From the NCBI GenBank assembly GCA_946811185.2, contig OX328104.1, positions 10,055,918 to 10,119,917 on the forward strand: a stretch of DNA of 64,000 bases, given 5' to 3'. The translations under genes and the position numbers were made by a program. This document shows positions 1 through 9,915 of this stretch, piece by piece (position 1 is the stretch's first letter; each line of letters starts with the position of its first letter). Source of the DNA: Hippopus hippopus (Eukaryota > Mollusca > Bivalvia > Cardiida > Cardiidae). The notes beneath the pieces are model-generated. The model was not told the DNA's origin, made no database searches, and saw nothing but the letters and a program-made list of their open reading frames with translations.

Positions 1-230
1 TTTTATCAAGACTGAATATATGTGTGGGACCGTCTAAGTGGCAACATTTTAGACATAACAAGAAATTTCATGATAGTCACATATGATTTGTTGAGGGCAG
101 ATGCACACAATTTTGACCTGTCTAAAATGTGGGGGTCTGTTAGAAGGCTAAGGCTTTTTTTAAAATCATTTGCTCGTTTGCTTTTGAAATGTATTCATTG
201 ATTTACTTACTGTTATCTTCTTGTTGTCAG

Positions 231-371
231 GTGTTTGATGATTGTGCCTTGTCTCATGAAGTAAGAGAAGAGATGTACAAGTGCTACCCTAATGCTAAAA
301 GGGCCCATTTAAAAGCAGGTGGAAATTTTCCATACTTGAGTAAAAGTCTGGAAGTCAATATTTTCATACAG
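231..371 (+). CDS. SPG21: SPG21 penultimate coding exon
   Basis: This exon has 47 codons in phase 0, preceded by ttgttgtcag and followed by gtatgt. It holds the conserved GGNFPYL block of maspardin. An open frame runs upstream to an ATG at 189, but that stretch is intron: the protein similarity begins exactly at the acceptor. Confidence 0.92.
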
Positions 372-3300
372 GTATGTGCAGTTTTTACACAGGTAGTTAT
401 TCTTTGATAAAAAGTTTCTGTGTAAGCAGTCGCAGAAGTATTACAAGCTTCCAGGATACAATGATGTTGGCAACATCTGGCTAATTTGATTTTGTCCTCA
501 TACCTTCTTTTTAGCTCACCTGAGCACAAGGTGCTCAAGGTGAGCTTTTGTTATCTTGCTGTGTCTGTCATCAGTTGTGCTTCATCCAAGCGTCAACAAT
601 TACCTTGTGCACACTCTAGAGGCCACATTTTCTGTCTGATACTCAAGAAACTTGGTCAGAACGTTTGTCTTGATGATATCTGAGACAAAACTGAAATAAT
701 GTCACTTTGGGTTAAAATGTAGGTCACTGGACCAAATCTTAAAAAGAAAAAAAAAGCCTTGTAAGCACTCTAGAGGCCATATTTTTCTATACTTATAGAA
801 CTTGGTCAGAATGTTTTTCTTGATGACATCTTGGACAATTTGAAATTGGGTCATTTAGGATCAAAAAGTAGGTGACTGGGCCAAATCTTAAAAAGACCTT
901 TTGTGCAGTCTAGGGGTCACATTTTCAGACTGATACTCATGAAACATCGTTAGAATATTTGTCTTGATGATATATTGGGCAAAAGTAGGTCACTAACACT
1001 CATGTGTTTTACATCATCACAACCAGGATCTCTTCAACTTTATTCTTCCCAGATGAGTTTACTCAGGGGAGTGCTTTAGGGCCTATTGCCCTCTTGTTCA
1101 TATTCAGTCAGCAATGATGGTAAGCAACAGACGATTAATTTTAAAATATGCAGATACCTTGCTTGAGTTCCTGATAAAGGATATATTGAAAGATGGATTT
1201 CCTGTATTTTAATATTCTAATCCATATTCTAACATGACGCATGAATTTGGCTCTATAAACACAGTGCAACGAAAGCGTGGTAAAATCTATGTTATTCTAT
1301 GTAGAGTGACGTCATTCTGTATAGAGTGACGTCATTCTGTATAAAGTAAGTAAGTTATTCAATGGAATATAATCTGCATCAGCGTTTTTACTTTAAGTAT
1401 GAACTTGTTTTCCTTTGATTAAGAGTTGGTCATGTTAGAATCGAAATAATCTTCTTTCTTTCATGGTTTATCGTTCAATAAACCACGTTGTGAGTTATGA
1501 GGCACAATGAATAACCCACTCGGGCTATCGCCCTCGTGGATTATTTATTGTGCCTCATAACTCACAAGTTGACAACTGTGGTTTATTGAACGATAAACCA
1601 CAATAGAAAGAAGATTATTTCTTAAATAACCAATTACTGACCAGTATTTAACATCAATATGTGTGATATTCACATTAAAATGGATGAAGTCAAGGTGTTT
1701 TTAATCCTATACCAAACAATCCAGGGTTTTCATGACCCTGGGAAAGAAGGTTTGTGAAAAATCAGTATTTTCTCCTTTTCCCACAATGTATTCTACTCTA
1801 TCAAAGACAAAAATTATCATTTTCAGCAACATTTAATTTGTTGTCTGCAATTGCTTTGAATTTGGTCCAAAAATGTGTTTAGTAAAGAGTTAAATCAGGG
1901 ATGGGCAAACCCTGAGTTATACGTTCATCAAGTACCTCAGCTTTATTACAATAGGTGATGTTCTTATATGCTTTACTTTTCTTTGCCAGTTGAAAACTGC
2001 TTTACTGCTTGTAAAATGATATGACTCTATTATAAGAACAATATACAAGTCACAATTCTCAGTCAAATCTTTACCAAACAACAAAATATTGGACTGGACC
2101 AAATTGAAAGTATTTGCAGAAGACAAATGTTGCTAAAATGATTATTTCTCTCTTTGATAGGTTAAAAAACATTGTTGGAAAAGGAGAAAATGCTGGCTAC
2201 CAGCATTTTCTCCTATTCCCACAATGTTTTTTTCTAAAATCTACTTCCTTAAGGTCGTTAAAAGTTGGGATTGTGTGGTTACGGTTTAACCCTTTACCAC
2301 ACAATGACAACTTTTAACGCCCCTGAGGGAGAAGACTTTTGAAAACATTGTAGGAAAAGGAGAAAATGCTGGTAACCAGCATTTTCTCCTTTTCCCACAA
2401 AGTTTTCCACCCTATCAAAGAAAAGTTGCATCGTTTGAGCCACTCTGAAATTGTTGTCTGCAAATGCTTTCAGTTTGGATAGGTCTAAAATTTTGCTGTG
2501 AGGTAAAGGGTGAAAGTCTTTCTAAATACATTTTCCTTGACAAAGAGTTTATGAATTCATTTTCTAATGTGATTTATCAATGTCATTGGCAGTTCTTATC
2601 GATAGATAGATCTATATGAATAACTTCACTGTAGTTGTTGTCATGTATCAGTGATATTCATTGGTGTGGCCATATTTAAAATCATGTCATTGTGACAAAG
2701 TACTTACAGTGGAAATCTCCTTGATAAGGATGAGGTGTAGATTCATTTATGAAATCGGCAGGGTTATGACAAGTGGGATTTATCAGTTAGTCATGATGTG
2801 TTAATTGTTGGTATTTTATGCATTAGTGTTTACTGAAGGCGACAGTATTGCAAATCATTTCTAAAGAGAAAATTTTGACAGAGACAAATGATACTGGTGC
2901 TAGTACTACTCTGGTAGACTATGAATACCATTATTTTCTTCTAACCCATCCTTTCTTCACCTTTCTAGTTTTTTCCAAAAGATTAAGTTTTAGACTGCCC
3001 GAAGTCAAAGAATTGCAGACAATGAATGCGACTGAAAGGATGGATTTTGTCTGTGATAGTGTAGAAAACAACATGGGAAAAGGAGAAAATTCTGATTACC
3101 AGCATTTTCTCCTTTTCCCACTGTTTCCAAATGGCCTCTTACTCAGGGTTGTTAAAACTTGGGATGGTGTGGTGCAGTTTAAAGACTAATTCACTTAATT
3201 GTGCCACATTTAAATATTGGTCTGCATAAAGCTTTTTAAACAGACACTTTTATAAAATTTTGTCATCTCGTAAAGTGTTAGATACAGAGATTTACTCTTT

Positions 3301-3662
3301 ACAAAATATCCCAACTTTTAACAACCTTGAAAACTTTTGAAAATATTGTGGGAAAAGGAGAAAATGCTGACAATGTGTTTTACCATATCAAAAATAACTT
3401 CCACATTTAAGCCACATTTAATTTAATTGTCTGCAAATGATTTGGGTTTTGACAAATCTAAAATTTGGTGAAGGGTTGATATTAGAATGATGTAAAAAAG
3501 TACTTCATAACTTATTTAAAAACCTGCTGAATCATTTTTTCTTTTTAATTACAGATACATTTAAAGGTTTTTGATCAAACTCAGTACAGGGCAAAAATAG
3601 TAGATGACGATCAAGAGTTAGAACGGAAAACGTCTCGTTCCAATACAGAATCAGATGGATAG
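231..3662 (+). CDS. SPG21: Maspardin, 3' part of the gene (two last coding exons)
   Basis: These are the last two coding exons of a maspardin orthologue, 231-371 and 3555-3662, joined in phase 0. Together they encode about 82 residues ending in TAG at 3660-3662. The first exon reads [20 protein letters not shown] and continues with [19 protein letters not shown] and EVNIFIQ; the second starts [14 protein letters not shown]. This matches the C-terminal end of vertebrate maspardin, where the same order VFD..ALS, EEMYK.YPNA, AHLK.GGNFPYL, EVN...QIHL is conserved. Maspardin is an alpha/beta-hydrolase-fold protein of the cytosol and endosomal system that binds CD4 in vertebrates and is lost in Mast syndrome (SPG21). 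The 5' exons lie left of the window. Splice sites are ...ttgtcag|GTG at 231, CAG|gtatgt at 371 and ...attacag|ATA at 3555. The polar tail after IHLKVF differs from vertebrates. The 3.2 kb intron is mostly repeats. Confidence 0.93.
513..1097 (+). mobile_element. HINE-like element, AGCTCACCTGAG family, in SPG21 intron
   Basis: The 5' end is a short self-complementary block, AGCTCACCTGAGCACAAGG then TGCTCAAGGTGAGCT. The 3' end has an inverted copy (CTCAGGGGAG) followed by a small hairpin GGGCC-TATT-GCCC and CTCTTGT. The flanks are T|T. The interior repeats CACTCTAGAGGCC and CTTGGTCAGAA units of roughly 130 bases. No coding capacity was seen. The architecture suggests a Helentron-associated element, but this is inference. 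Confidence 0.6.
1307..1334. repeat. Two tandem 20-bp units each with a perfect TGACGTCA site
   Basis: AGAGTGACGTCATTCTGTAT occurs twice in tandem. Each unit contains the palindrome TGACGTCA (1307-1314 and 1327-1334), the consensus CRE/ATF site. It lies in the SPG21 intron beside a hairpin MITE, so it may simply be repeat DNA. Confidence 0.6.
1443..1621. mobile_element. Hairpin MITE of about 180 bp
   Basis: Long imperfect arms, GAAATAATCTTCTTTC on the left and GAAAGAAGATTATTTC on the right, enclose a second pair containing GGTTTATCGTTCAATAAACC and TGAGTTATGAGGCACAAT. The loop is TCGGGCTATCGCCC. The whole unit can fold on itself and has no ORF. Confidence 0.75.
1701..1893 (+). mobile_element. 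Family A MITE, decayed
   Basis: Both outer segments (ACCAAACAATCC on the left, TAAAGAGTTAA on the right) are present. Half of the central palindrome is lost, leaving only the TTTTCTCCTTTTCCCACAAT side. Confidence 0.65.
2066..2289 (-). mobile_element. Family A MITE, complete
   Basis: The core GAGAAAATGCTGGCTACCAG is intact and the right end reaches TTAA at 2286-2289, which is shared with the next copy in opposite orientation. Confidence 0.8.
2286..2514 (+). mobile_element. Family A MITE, complete
   Basis: It starts TTAACCCTTTACCACACAAT, has an intact core and ends GGTAAAGGGTGAA. It abuts the preceding copy and shares its TTAA. Confidence 0.85.
2988..3180 (-). mobile_element. Family A MITE, left end lost
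   Basis: The core GGAGAAAATTCTGATTACCA survives with one arm changed. The outer left end cannot be recognised. Confidence 0.65.
3291..3479 (+). mobile_element. Family A MITE, palindrome half deleted
   Basis: The sequence runs from AGAAAATGCTG straight into ACAATGTGTTTTAC, so one arm of the central palindrome is missing. Both outer ends remain. Confidence 0.7.
3555..3662 (+). CDS. SPG21: SPG21 last coding exon
   Basis: This exon has 35 codons plus TAG after a polypyrimidine tract and attacag. It starts IHLKVF, matching the IHLLQF start of the last vertebrate segment, and ends with a short acidic and serine-rich tail. Confidence 0.9.
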   Translation: MHLKVFDQTQYRAKIVDDDQELERKTSRSNTESDG

Positions 3663-4072
3663 AGCCAGCTGTTTATCAAATATACTGTGATTTAATTGCA
3701 TATACAAGATATTTTTAGAACTAACATTATTTTCATTCGATGAACCCCTAGAAAAGAAAATTCAACATATAGACACTTGTAGACATAAGAAGTGACTCAG
3801 ATATTGGAATTTGCCTTTAAATCTGGTCAGATTACATCACAAACAGACATTGTAGATCCAATATCAGACTGTTCAAAGACCATGTGGCCAGATTTTGATA
3901 CAGATTTTGACACTGTCTATAAATGCAGATTTGGTGTGCTTTGTGACCCAAGGGTAAAAATGTTGCTTTCATTCAAAAATACTCCTATTTGACCATGTCC
4001 ATATATATGAGGAAGATTTTTAAACTTATTGGTAAACACATAACATTCTATGTGCTAACCCCTAAAACACGA
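3663..4072 (+). other. Downstream region of SPG21, probably 3' UTR
   Basis: This non-repetitive A/T-rich sequence directly follows the SPG21 stop codon. No AATAAA or ATTAAA is evident, so the polyadenylation site could not be placed. No other coding signal is seen. Confidence 0.4.
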
Positions 4073-4560
4073 AGTAAATCCAACAGACATTTTCATTCTA
4101 GAGATGAGACTAAAATAATTGAGCAATGCTCTGGCAAAAGGGGTCTTAATGCATCTCCGTGATCCATTGAACTAAGCAAGCCATCACCCAATTATGGATC
4201 CATAATATCCACTTTTTTTAACAACTGATTTTATCATGAGGTACACTAGTCATTGGACATACAGAAAATTGACCAATAGCGAAAAGTTTCGGCCCAGGTC
4301 AGCCTGTGCAGGCTGACCTGGGTCGATACTTTTCGCAGATGCATTAAGCCCCCTTTTCACAGAGCATGCTCAATTGCAATTTCATGGTTGCTTTTGTCTA
4401 AAGTGATTCAGCACAGCTGACAGTGTAGATCAAAGACCAGACTACATGTATTGGGCACTCTGATCTTGATCTATGCCGACTGCAAAGGTAACCATAGTTG
4501 TGGAAGACACTATGAGGTCTAAAACAACTGAGGACTACTGTGTTTGCCTTTAAGTGGGTC
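4073..4560. mobile_element. Family B' element split by a family C copy
   Basis: The left half has CAACAGACATTTTCATT. The right half has the hairpin GTGTAGATCAAAGACCAGAC and CTGATCTTGATCTATGCC. Copies at 14120 and 25495 show the two halves joined, so the intervening C copy is a later insertion. Confidence 0.6.
4119..4374 (+). mobile_element. Family C MITE, nearly complete
   Basis: It runs from GAGCAATGCTCTGG to AGAGCATGCTC with the internal palindrome CCCAGGTCAGCCTG/CAGGCTGACCTGGG. It is flanked by AATT on both sides, consistent with a 4-bp target duplication inside the B' element. Confidence 0.8.
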
Positions 4561-4628
4561 CCTTTGAACACACATTTGTAAAGTATGAACTTCAAACAAC
4601 AATTATGGCTCCAGAAACCAATATAATT

Positions 4629-4842
4629 TAGCCATGCTTTGGAAAAATTGGGATTAATGTGTCTCATTGATGCATTGTACCTAGCAAGTCATCACACCAT
4701 TATGGATCCATAAAATTCATTTTGTCCAACAACCAACTAAGCAGAAAATTGACCAGTAGCAAAATGTTTCAACCCTGATCAGCCTGGCATTGGTCTATAC
4801 TGTTTGCATATGCATTCAATCCCCTTATCGAAGAGTTTGACT
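4629..4842 (+). mobile_element. Family C MITE, decayed
   Basis: AGCCATGCTTTGG, TTATGGATCCATAAAAT and GCAGAAAATTGACCAGTAGC are recognisable. The central palindrome is degenerate. Confidence 0.65.
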
Positions 4843-4988
4843 GATATGTATGAATTTTCTTTTCTATTTTTTTTTAAAGTGTATCCAGTGCTAGATTGTT
4901 TCAAGTCTGCATTATACTCATAAAGTCCCTGTTACATCAGAAATCTGGAAATTTGGAGTAAGATAAAACATCTACTGTATTGCTAACA

Positions 4989-5418
4989 CTTAACCACACA
5001 GTGAAATTTCAGACTTATCCAAGTTGAAAGCATTTGCAGATAAAATGTGACTGAAAAAAAAAGGGGGTTTTCTTTAACCCATAAAGCGCTGGAACCAAGT
5101 TAAGTTGTTTTTGCGGACAGTGTAGATCAAGATCAGACTGCACAGAGCGTGCAGTCTGATCTTGGATCTGCACTGTCCGCTACTTTGTTACATATTCTGG
5201 CCATAACAACAATGAAAAATTGATACTGCGGATTCTTTTCATAATTGAAACAGTCCATTATATTAATTCAGCACTGTAAATGTTAACAGGGTAGAAAATA
5301 TTATTGAAAAAGGAAAATAAAATTAATGCCAGTTACCAGCATTTTTTCCTTCTGCATTGTTTTCAAGAACAGTCTTTCTCAGGATAGTTAAACTCTAGAC
5401 TTTTTGGTAAAAGATTAA
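4989..5418 (-). mobile_element. Family A MITE split by a family B copy
   Basis: The left segment ends with CATTTGCAGATAAAATGTGA. The right segment resumes at GGGTAGAAAATATTATTG and ends GGTAAAAGATTAA. A family B element lies between them, flanked by TTAA. Confidence 0.7.
5074..5286. mobile_element. Family B MITE nested in family A
   Basis: It has TTAA on both sides, outer ends with AGCGCTGG and CAGCACTG, and the central hairpin AAGATCAGACTGCACAGAGC/GTGCAGTCTGATCTT. About 213 bp. Confidence 0.8.
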
Positions 5419-6033
5419 TAGAAGTACGCATGTCTTTACATTTTTATCATTGTTTTGGTCAAAAATCGAAAATACACTTAGAATGTCAGTATATTTGACC
5501 CAAATATTTCTACTAATCTAGCTCACACTGAAGGAAGATGCAAAAAACATCAGTATATTATCAATAATGTGATCATGTATTATTTGAAGTATCATAGGCT
5601 ACTTAGGGTTTGGGAATTGTAGCTTGATGTTCATTTAAAAACAAGCAACTGAATGGTCTAGATCACAAGATTTGTTTGAATGAATGTTTAAACGGGAGAA
5701 AAGAAATAGAAATGTGAAAATTGAAAAACCATCATTGCGTTATTGTAGCATGTATGTAATATTTTATTTTCTATGCAAAATTAACTTAGAGAAAGGATTC
5801 CTTACCTAATCTAGTTATGTATGCTTAGTTATCTCGTTAATTGCTAAGCAATTTAAGTAGCTTTTTGAAGACAGATAGGGTCAAGATCTGACTGCACAGG
5901 TGCAGTCTGATCTTAGATCTAGATTGTTCATTGTTGTGTTAGATACTTTGGCTAAAACAGGCCTGACTTTGCCACATATATGTACATTTTGTTTTCTGAA
6001 CTAAAACTTTTTTTTACTGGTATTTTGAAAGGG
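5419..6033. other. Intergenic DNA with one family B hairpin (about 5870-5935)
   Basis: The hairpin GATCTGACTGCACAGG/TGCAGTCTGATCTTAGATC is a family B core. The rest is A/T-rich sequence with no supported gene. Confidence 0.5.
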
Positions 6034-6256
6034 CTAACTCTTTGCCAGTTAATTCTGAGTTTAAGCATTCCTTAAAAAAGCTTTTGAAAAAACTGTTGGA
6101 AAGTGAGAAATTGCTTGTAACAGGTAATTTCTCCTTTTCAACAATGTTTTCTACCCTATAAGAGAACTTCAGCTCAGTTGTATCATGGTAGAATTTGTCA
6201 TCTGCTTACAATTTCAATTTAGCAGAGTCTAAAATTTCTTGTTTGGGAAAGGTTAA
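6034..6256 (+). mobile_element. Family A MITE, diverged core
   Basis: The outer ends TAACTCTTTGCCAGTTAA and GGGAAAGGTTAA are present. The core has become GAAATTGCTTGTAACAGG. Confidence 0.65.
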
Positions 6257-6351
6257 CTTTGATCATATCTACAACCTTTGTAGTTATATTTGAAAGCTTT
6301 AGGCAAAAGTGATTAACTGTATGTGTCTGGAAACAAACTTTCTGCCAAAGA

Positions 6352-6520
6352 CATGCCCGAGCCAGGAAGTGCAGTCCGTAGAATACAGGACTTGAAACAG
6401 GCAGCTGTCTGGTTCGAATCACCAGCTTGGAAAAGTTCTTTCTGAGGATTGATGATGGTCGTTGTGACAGGATTAATTCCTCTATCCTGATTCTTTTTTT
6501 CCTGGTACTTTACTTTCCTG
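6352..6520 (+). mobile_element. SINE-1 fragment, tRNA head and part of body
   Basis: A box-B-like CTGGTTCGAATCACCAG follows ACAGGACTTGAAACAGG. The body motif TTCTTTCTGAGGATTGATGA is shared with the other SINE-1 copies. Confidence 0.6.
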
Positions 6521-6524
6521 CAAT

Positions 6525-6710
6525 CGTTGAAAATGTCCCTAAACGAGGAGAAAATGTTAGAAACCAGCAATTTCTCCGTTTCCCACAATGTTTCCTAATT
6601 TTTCAAATACAAATTTCAAATTGTGAGGCATATTTAATTTGTGGTTCACAAAATCTGTCTTCTTGGACAAGTTGAAAAAATTTTCATATAGTGAAGAGTA
6701 AAGAGCAACT
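6525..6710 (+). mobile_element. Family A MITE, truncated and decayed
   Basis: The core ACGAGGAGAAAATGTTAGAA is followed by CCCACAATGTTTCC. The right end degenerates to AGTGAAGAGTAAAG. Confidence 0.55.
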
Positions 6711-6723
6711 AAGCACCTTTATA

Positions 6724-6761
6724 TTTAAACCTTTATCACACAATCCCAAATTTATATGACC
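6724..6761 (+). mobile_element. Family A end fragment
   Basis: Only the first ~38 bases survive (TTAAACCTTTATCACACAAT), directly abutting the next full copy. Confidence 0.55.
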
Positions 6762-6990
6762 TTAACTCTTTACCAAACAACAAAATTTTAGACTTGTCCA
6801 AATTGAAAGCATTTGCAGATGACAAAATAAACGTGGCTCAAAAATTGAAACTTGGCTTTAGAAGAGTAGAAAACGTTGTGGGAAAAGGAGAAAATGCTGG
6901 TTACCAGCATTTTCTCCTTTTCCCACTATGTTTTCAGAAGGCTTCTTCCTCTGGATCGTAAAAACCAGGGATTGTTTGGTAAAGGGTTAA
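6762..6990 (-). mobile_element. Family A MITE, complete
   Basis: Both TTAA ends, both outer segments and an intact core palindrome are present. Confidence 0.85.
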
Positions 6991-6991
6991 T

Positions 6992-7111
6992 ATGGGCTTT
7001 TGAAAACATGAAAAAAAAAAAAGGATTTCTTCTTTTCCCACAGTCTTTTCAACACAAATGGCATCATTTGAGTAACACTTGCCTGAAAATGCTTTCAAAT
7101 TGGACAAATCT
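6992..7111 (+). mobile_element. Family A fragment
   Basis: CTTTTGAAAACATG is followed by an A tract and TTCCCACAGTCTTTTCAA, then GAAAATGCTTTCAAATTGGA. The core has collapsed. Confidence 0.55.
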
Positions 7112-7248
7112 AAATCAATTTTGTCCAGCAACAGACTGGATTTTAGAGTAGAATGGTTTTCTGACATGCAGGAAAAGGACCAATAGCAAAAAGTTTGAAC
7201 TTTTCGCAAATGCATTAAACCCCCTTTTCCCAGAGTGTGACTCATTTA
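7112..7248 (+). mobile_element. Family C fragment (right half)
   Basis: TTTTGTCCAGCAACAGACTG is followed by GACCAATAGCAAAAAGTTTG and GCATTAAACCCCCTTTTCCC, as in the right half of family C. Confidence 0.6.
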
Positions 7249-7636
7249 CATGTGTATATAACCGTGTCAGAGCTATACTTAATTGTGATCACAAAATAAT
7301 TGGTCCCAGATATGGGACAATAATAAAAATTGTTTTGTATATATAGAAAATTTTATTTTGTGAAAAGGGAACAACAGCTATATTTTTATCACATGCTTTG
7401 ATTGTGTAGATTGTGTAGATTGTGTTGTCTTCTTCAATATATGACATTCTGTATGGCCAAGATGTAAGCTACTTGTTTGAAGAACGAGTCGCAGTAGTAT
7501 AAAGCTTGTTGATGTAAATTTACTGTTGGATATGAACAGAACAGAACAGAACTTTATTTCCAAATGACTTGAACTATGTTCATCATCATTACAAAGCTTA
7601 ATACAAATATAAGAGTAGGATATGAATTTACTATTT

Positions 7637-7774
7637 TTAACCCATTTACAGAACAACAAAATTATAGACTCAACCAAACTGAAAGCATCTACAGATGACA
7701 AAGTGATTGTGGCTTATGTCTAGGGATATGTCTTTGAAAGGAGACATTGTGGAAAAAGGAGAAAATTCTGATTG
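7637..7774 (-). mobile_element. Family A MITE truncated by a SINE
   Basis: The left end and the run up to GGAGAAAATTCTGATTG are present. The sequence then switches abruptly to SINE-1. Confidence 0.65.
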
Positions 7775-8056
7775 CCCAGTATCGCATCAGTAGCGTACAA
7801 GACTTGAGACGAGGGGGTCATTAATTCAAATCCACAGCTCAGCAAATTTCTTTCCGAGGATTGATGGTAGTCATTGAGATTCATTTCTCTCTCACAGCTG
7901 ATCATTGTTTTGAAGATGATTATGTGTGAAAGCAGCCAGTAGATTTAGAAGATCACTGCAAAGTACTGAGAGAAAAAACTTCAGGAAAGCATAAATGAGT
8001 GTATTGGTTGCAGCGATGTAATTTAAATAATGTTGACAACAACTTAAACTCAATCA
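7775..8056 (+). mobile_element. SINE-1, near full length, decayed
   Basis: The head AGTAGCGTACAAGACTTGAG is followed by the body GAGGATTGATGGTAGTCATT, AAAGCAGCCAGTAG and TGTAATTTAAATAATGTTGA, ending CTCAATCAAA. Confidence 0.65.
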
Positions 8057-8234
8057 AAATAGACAAATCCTTGGGTGTCAAAACACTGGATTTGGTTTGT
8101 AAGAGGGTTAACCCATCTCCTTCAGCAACTTTTTTTATCTTAAAGCAGACCACTTTTTGAAAACACTATGGCAAAAGTGCTTATGTATGTATCAATGCTT
8201 AATTCATCTTATCAGTAGTTTGCAAGGATGTGCC

Positions 8235-8459
8235 TTAACTCTTTACGACAAAAATTTAGACTTGTCCCAATTGAAAGTGTTTGCAGATGGCAAATTTTGC
8301 GTGGCTCAAATGATAGAATTTGTTTTTGAAATGGTAGAAAACAATGTGGGAAAAGCAGAAAATGCTGGTTACCAGCATTTTCTGCTTTTCCCACTTTGTT
8401 TTCAAAGCCCTTGCACCCAAGGGTTGGTGAAACTGGGGATTGTATGGTAAAGGGTCAAA
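8235..8459 (-). mobile_element. Family A MITE, complete
   Basis: Intact core with a compensating pair change: GGGAAAAGCAGAAAATGC faces GCATTTTCTGCTTTTCCC. Ends TTAACTCTTTACGACA and GGTAAAGGGTCAA. Confidence 0.8.
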
Positions 8460-8552
8460 CTATCTGCTGCAGATTTGTTTCAAGAGGTAGAATTCAAAGT
8501 TAGATAAAGATATTGATCCTCTACTCTTTACTACAGAGTTTGGCACTCCAAA

Positions 8553-8781
8553 GGCCCTGTAACACACAATCATTTTTTTTAAAGACCTGGAGGTAGGTAG
8601 CTTTTGAAAATAATTGGGGATAAAGGAAAAAAAAGCAGTTCACCAGCATTTTATTCTTTTCTCACAATACTTTCTACCCTTTTGATGCAGATTTCATCAT
8701 TTTGGCCATAGTCTATTTTTCAACTGTGAATTCTCTAAAGTCAGGACAAGTGTAAAATTGCGTCCTTTGGTAAACCGTTAA
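8553..8781 (+). mobile_element. Family A MITE, decayed core
   Basis: The outer ends TGTAACACACAATC and GGTAAACCGTTAA remain. The core is reduced to GTTCACCAGCATTTTATTC. Confidence 0.6.
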
Positions 8782-9180
8782 TAGTCAATAGTTGGAATGT
8801 ACCTGCAAGTTTGGCTTGGTTACACATTAATCATAAAGTTTTGTTCAGTATACTTATCAATCACAAAGTCAGTCTGTGGATGAAAATTATGTATTAACTT
8901 TCACCATATGTATGACCTGTGATGGAAACTTTTGGGAAAGTTTCTATTTTAGTCAAGCTACGAAATTGACAACAAAAGATATAATTCTGAGGCATAAAAT
9001 GATGTTGTCTGTACTTAAGGTAATATTTCCATCAATATTAAATTACATTCATGGTCATTCAGATGGACATGAAGATTTCAGTGCAGATGCAAGCGTTTAG
9101 TGGCTTGGGGCATATATCAAGGTTATTGAATACTTGCATCTGCTTTGAAATCTTAATGACCATCTAAAAGATCATGATCA

Positions 9181-9408
9181 CAACCCTTTAGCACTCAATG
9201 CCGAGTTTTAATGACCCTTAGGAAGAAGACTTATGAAAACATTGTGGGAAAAAGAGAAAAGGCTGGTTACCAGCATTTTCTCCTTTTCCCACAATGTTTT
9301 ATGCCCCTTTCTCTTCCAAATTCCATCAATTCAGCCACATTTATTTTGTCACCTGCAAATACTTTGAATTTGGACAAGTCCAAATTTTGCTGTCTGGTAA
9401 AGGAATAA
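9181..9408 (+). mobile_element. Family A MITE, complete
   Basis: CAACCCTTTAGCACTCAATG start, palindromic core intact, CTGGTAAAGGAATAA end. Confidence 0.75.
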
Positions 9409-9429
9409 TCTAATGGTGTATGGATTACC

Positions 9430-9656
9430 TTAACCCTTTACCAAACGACAAAAATTTGTACTCCATGAAACCGAGAGCATTTGCAGACAGCAAATTTAAT
9501 GTTGCTGTAATGATTATATTTGTCTTTGATGGGGTAGAAAATATAGTGGCAAAAGGAAAATGCTGGTTAATAGCATTTTTCTCCTAATCCCGAAATTTTT
9601 TCAAAAGTACTTTTCCTTGGGGTGGTTATATCTTTGGATTGTGTGGTAACGGTTTA
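9430..9656 (-). mobile_element. Family A MITE, complete
   Basis: Starts TTAACCCTTTACCAAACGAC and ends GTGTGGTAACGG. The core is slightly decayed (AAATGCTGGTTAATAGCATT). Confidence 0.75.
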
Positions 9657-9915
9657 TCTAAAACTGTTTGAGTTAACTATGAACAGTTGTCTTGTCTTTC
9701 AAAATATTTAGTGAGATTTTGGGTCAAGTAACTTTCTGTAAATTTTTTTGTTTGGTCAGCTATTTTACTGTTCTAACATATATATATACGTATACAGACT
9801 GCTTGTTTCAGAATGTGCAATAAAAGTATTTTTCAAGAAAATGTTGCTTTCCTCAATTTTCTACCATAATGAAATAGATGTACATTTTATTAGACTTTCC
9901 TTTAATATGTCTTTC

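Noticed and set aside
189..407. ATG at 189 as a gene start
   Set aside because: The frame is open but similarity to maspardin starts only at 231, directly after a consensus acceptor. The preceding [14 protein letters not shown] is translated intron.
8876..9100. 74-residue ORF MDENYVLTFTICMTCDGNFW
   Set aside because: It lies in a non-repeat gap between MITEs, but has no family resemblance and no splice context. Probably chance.
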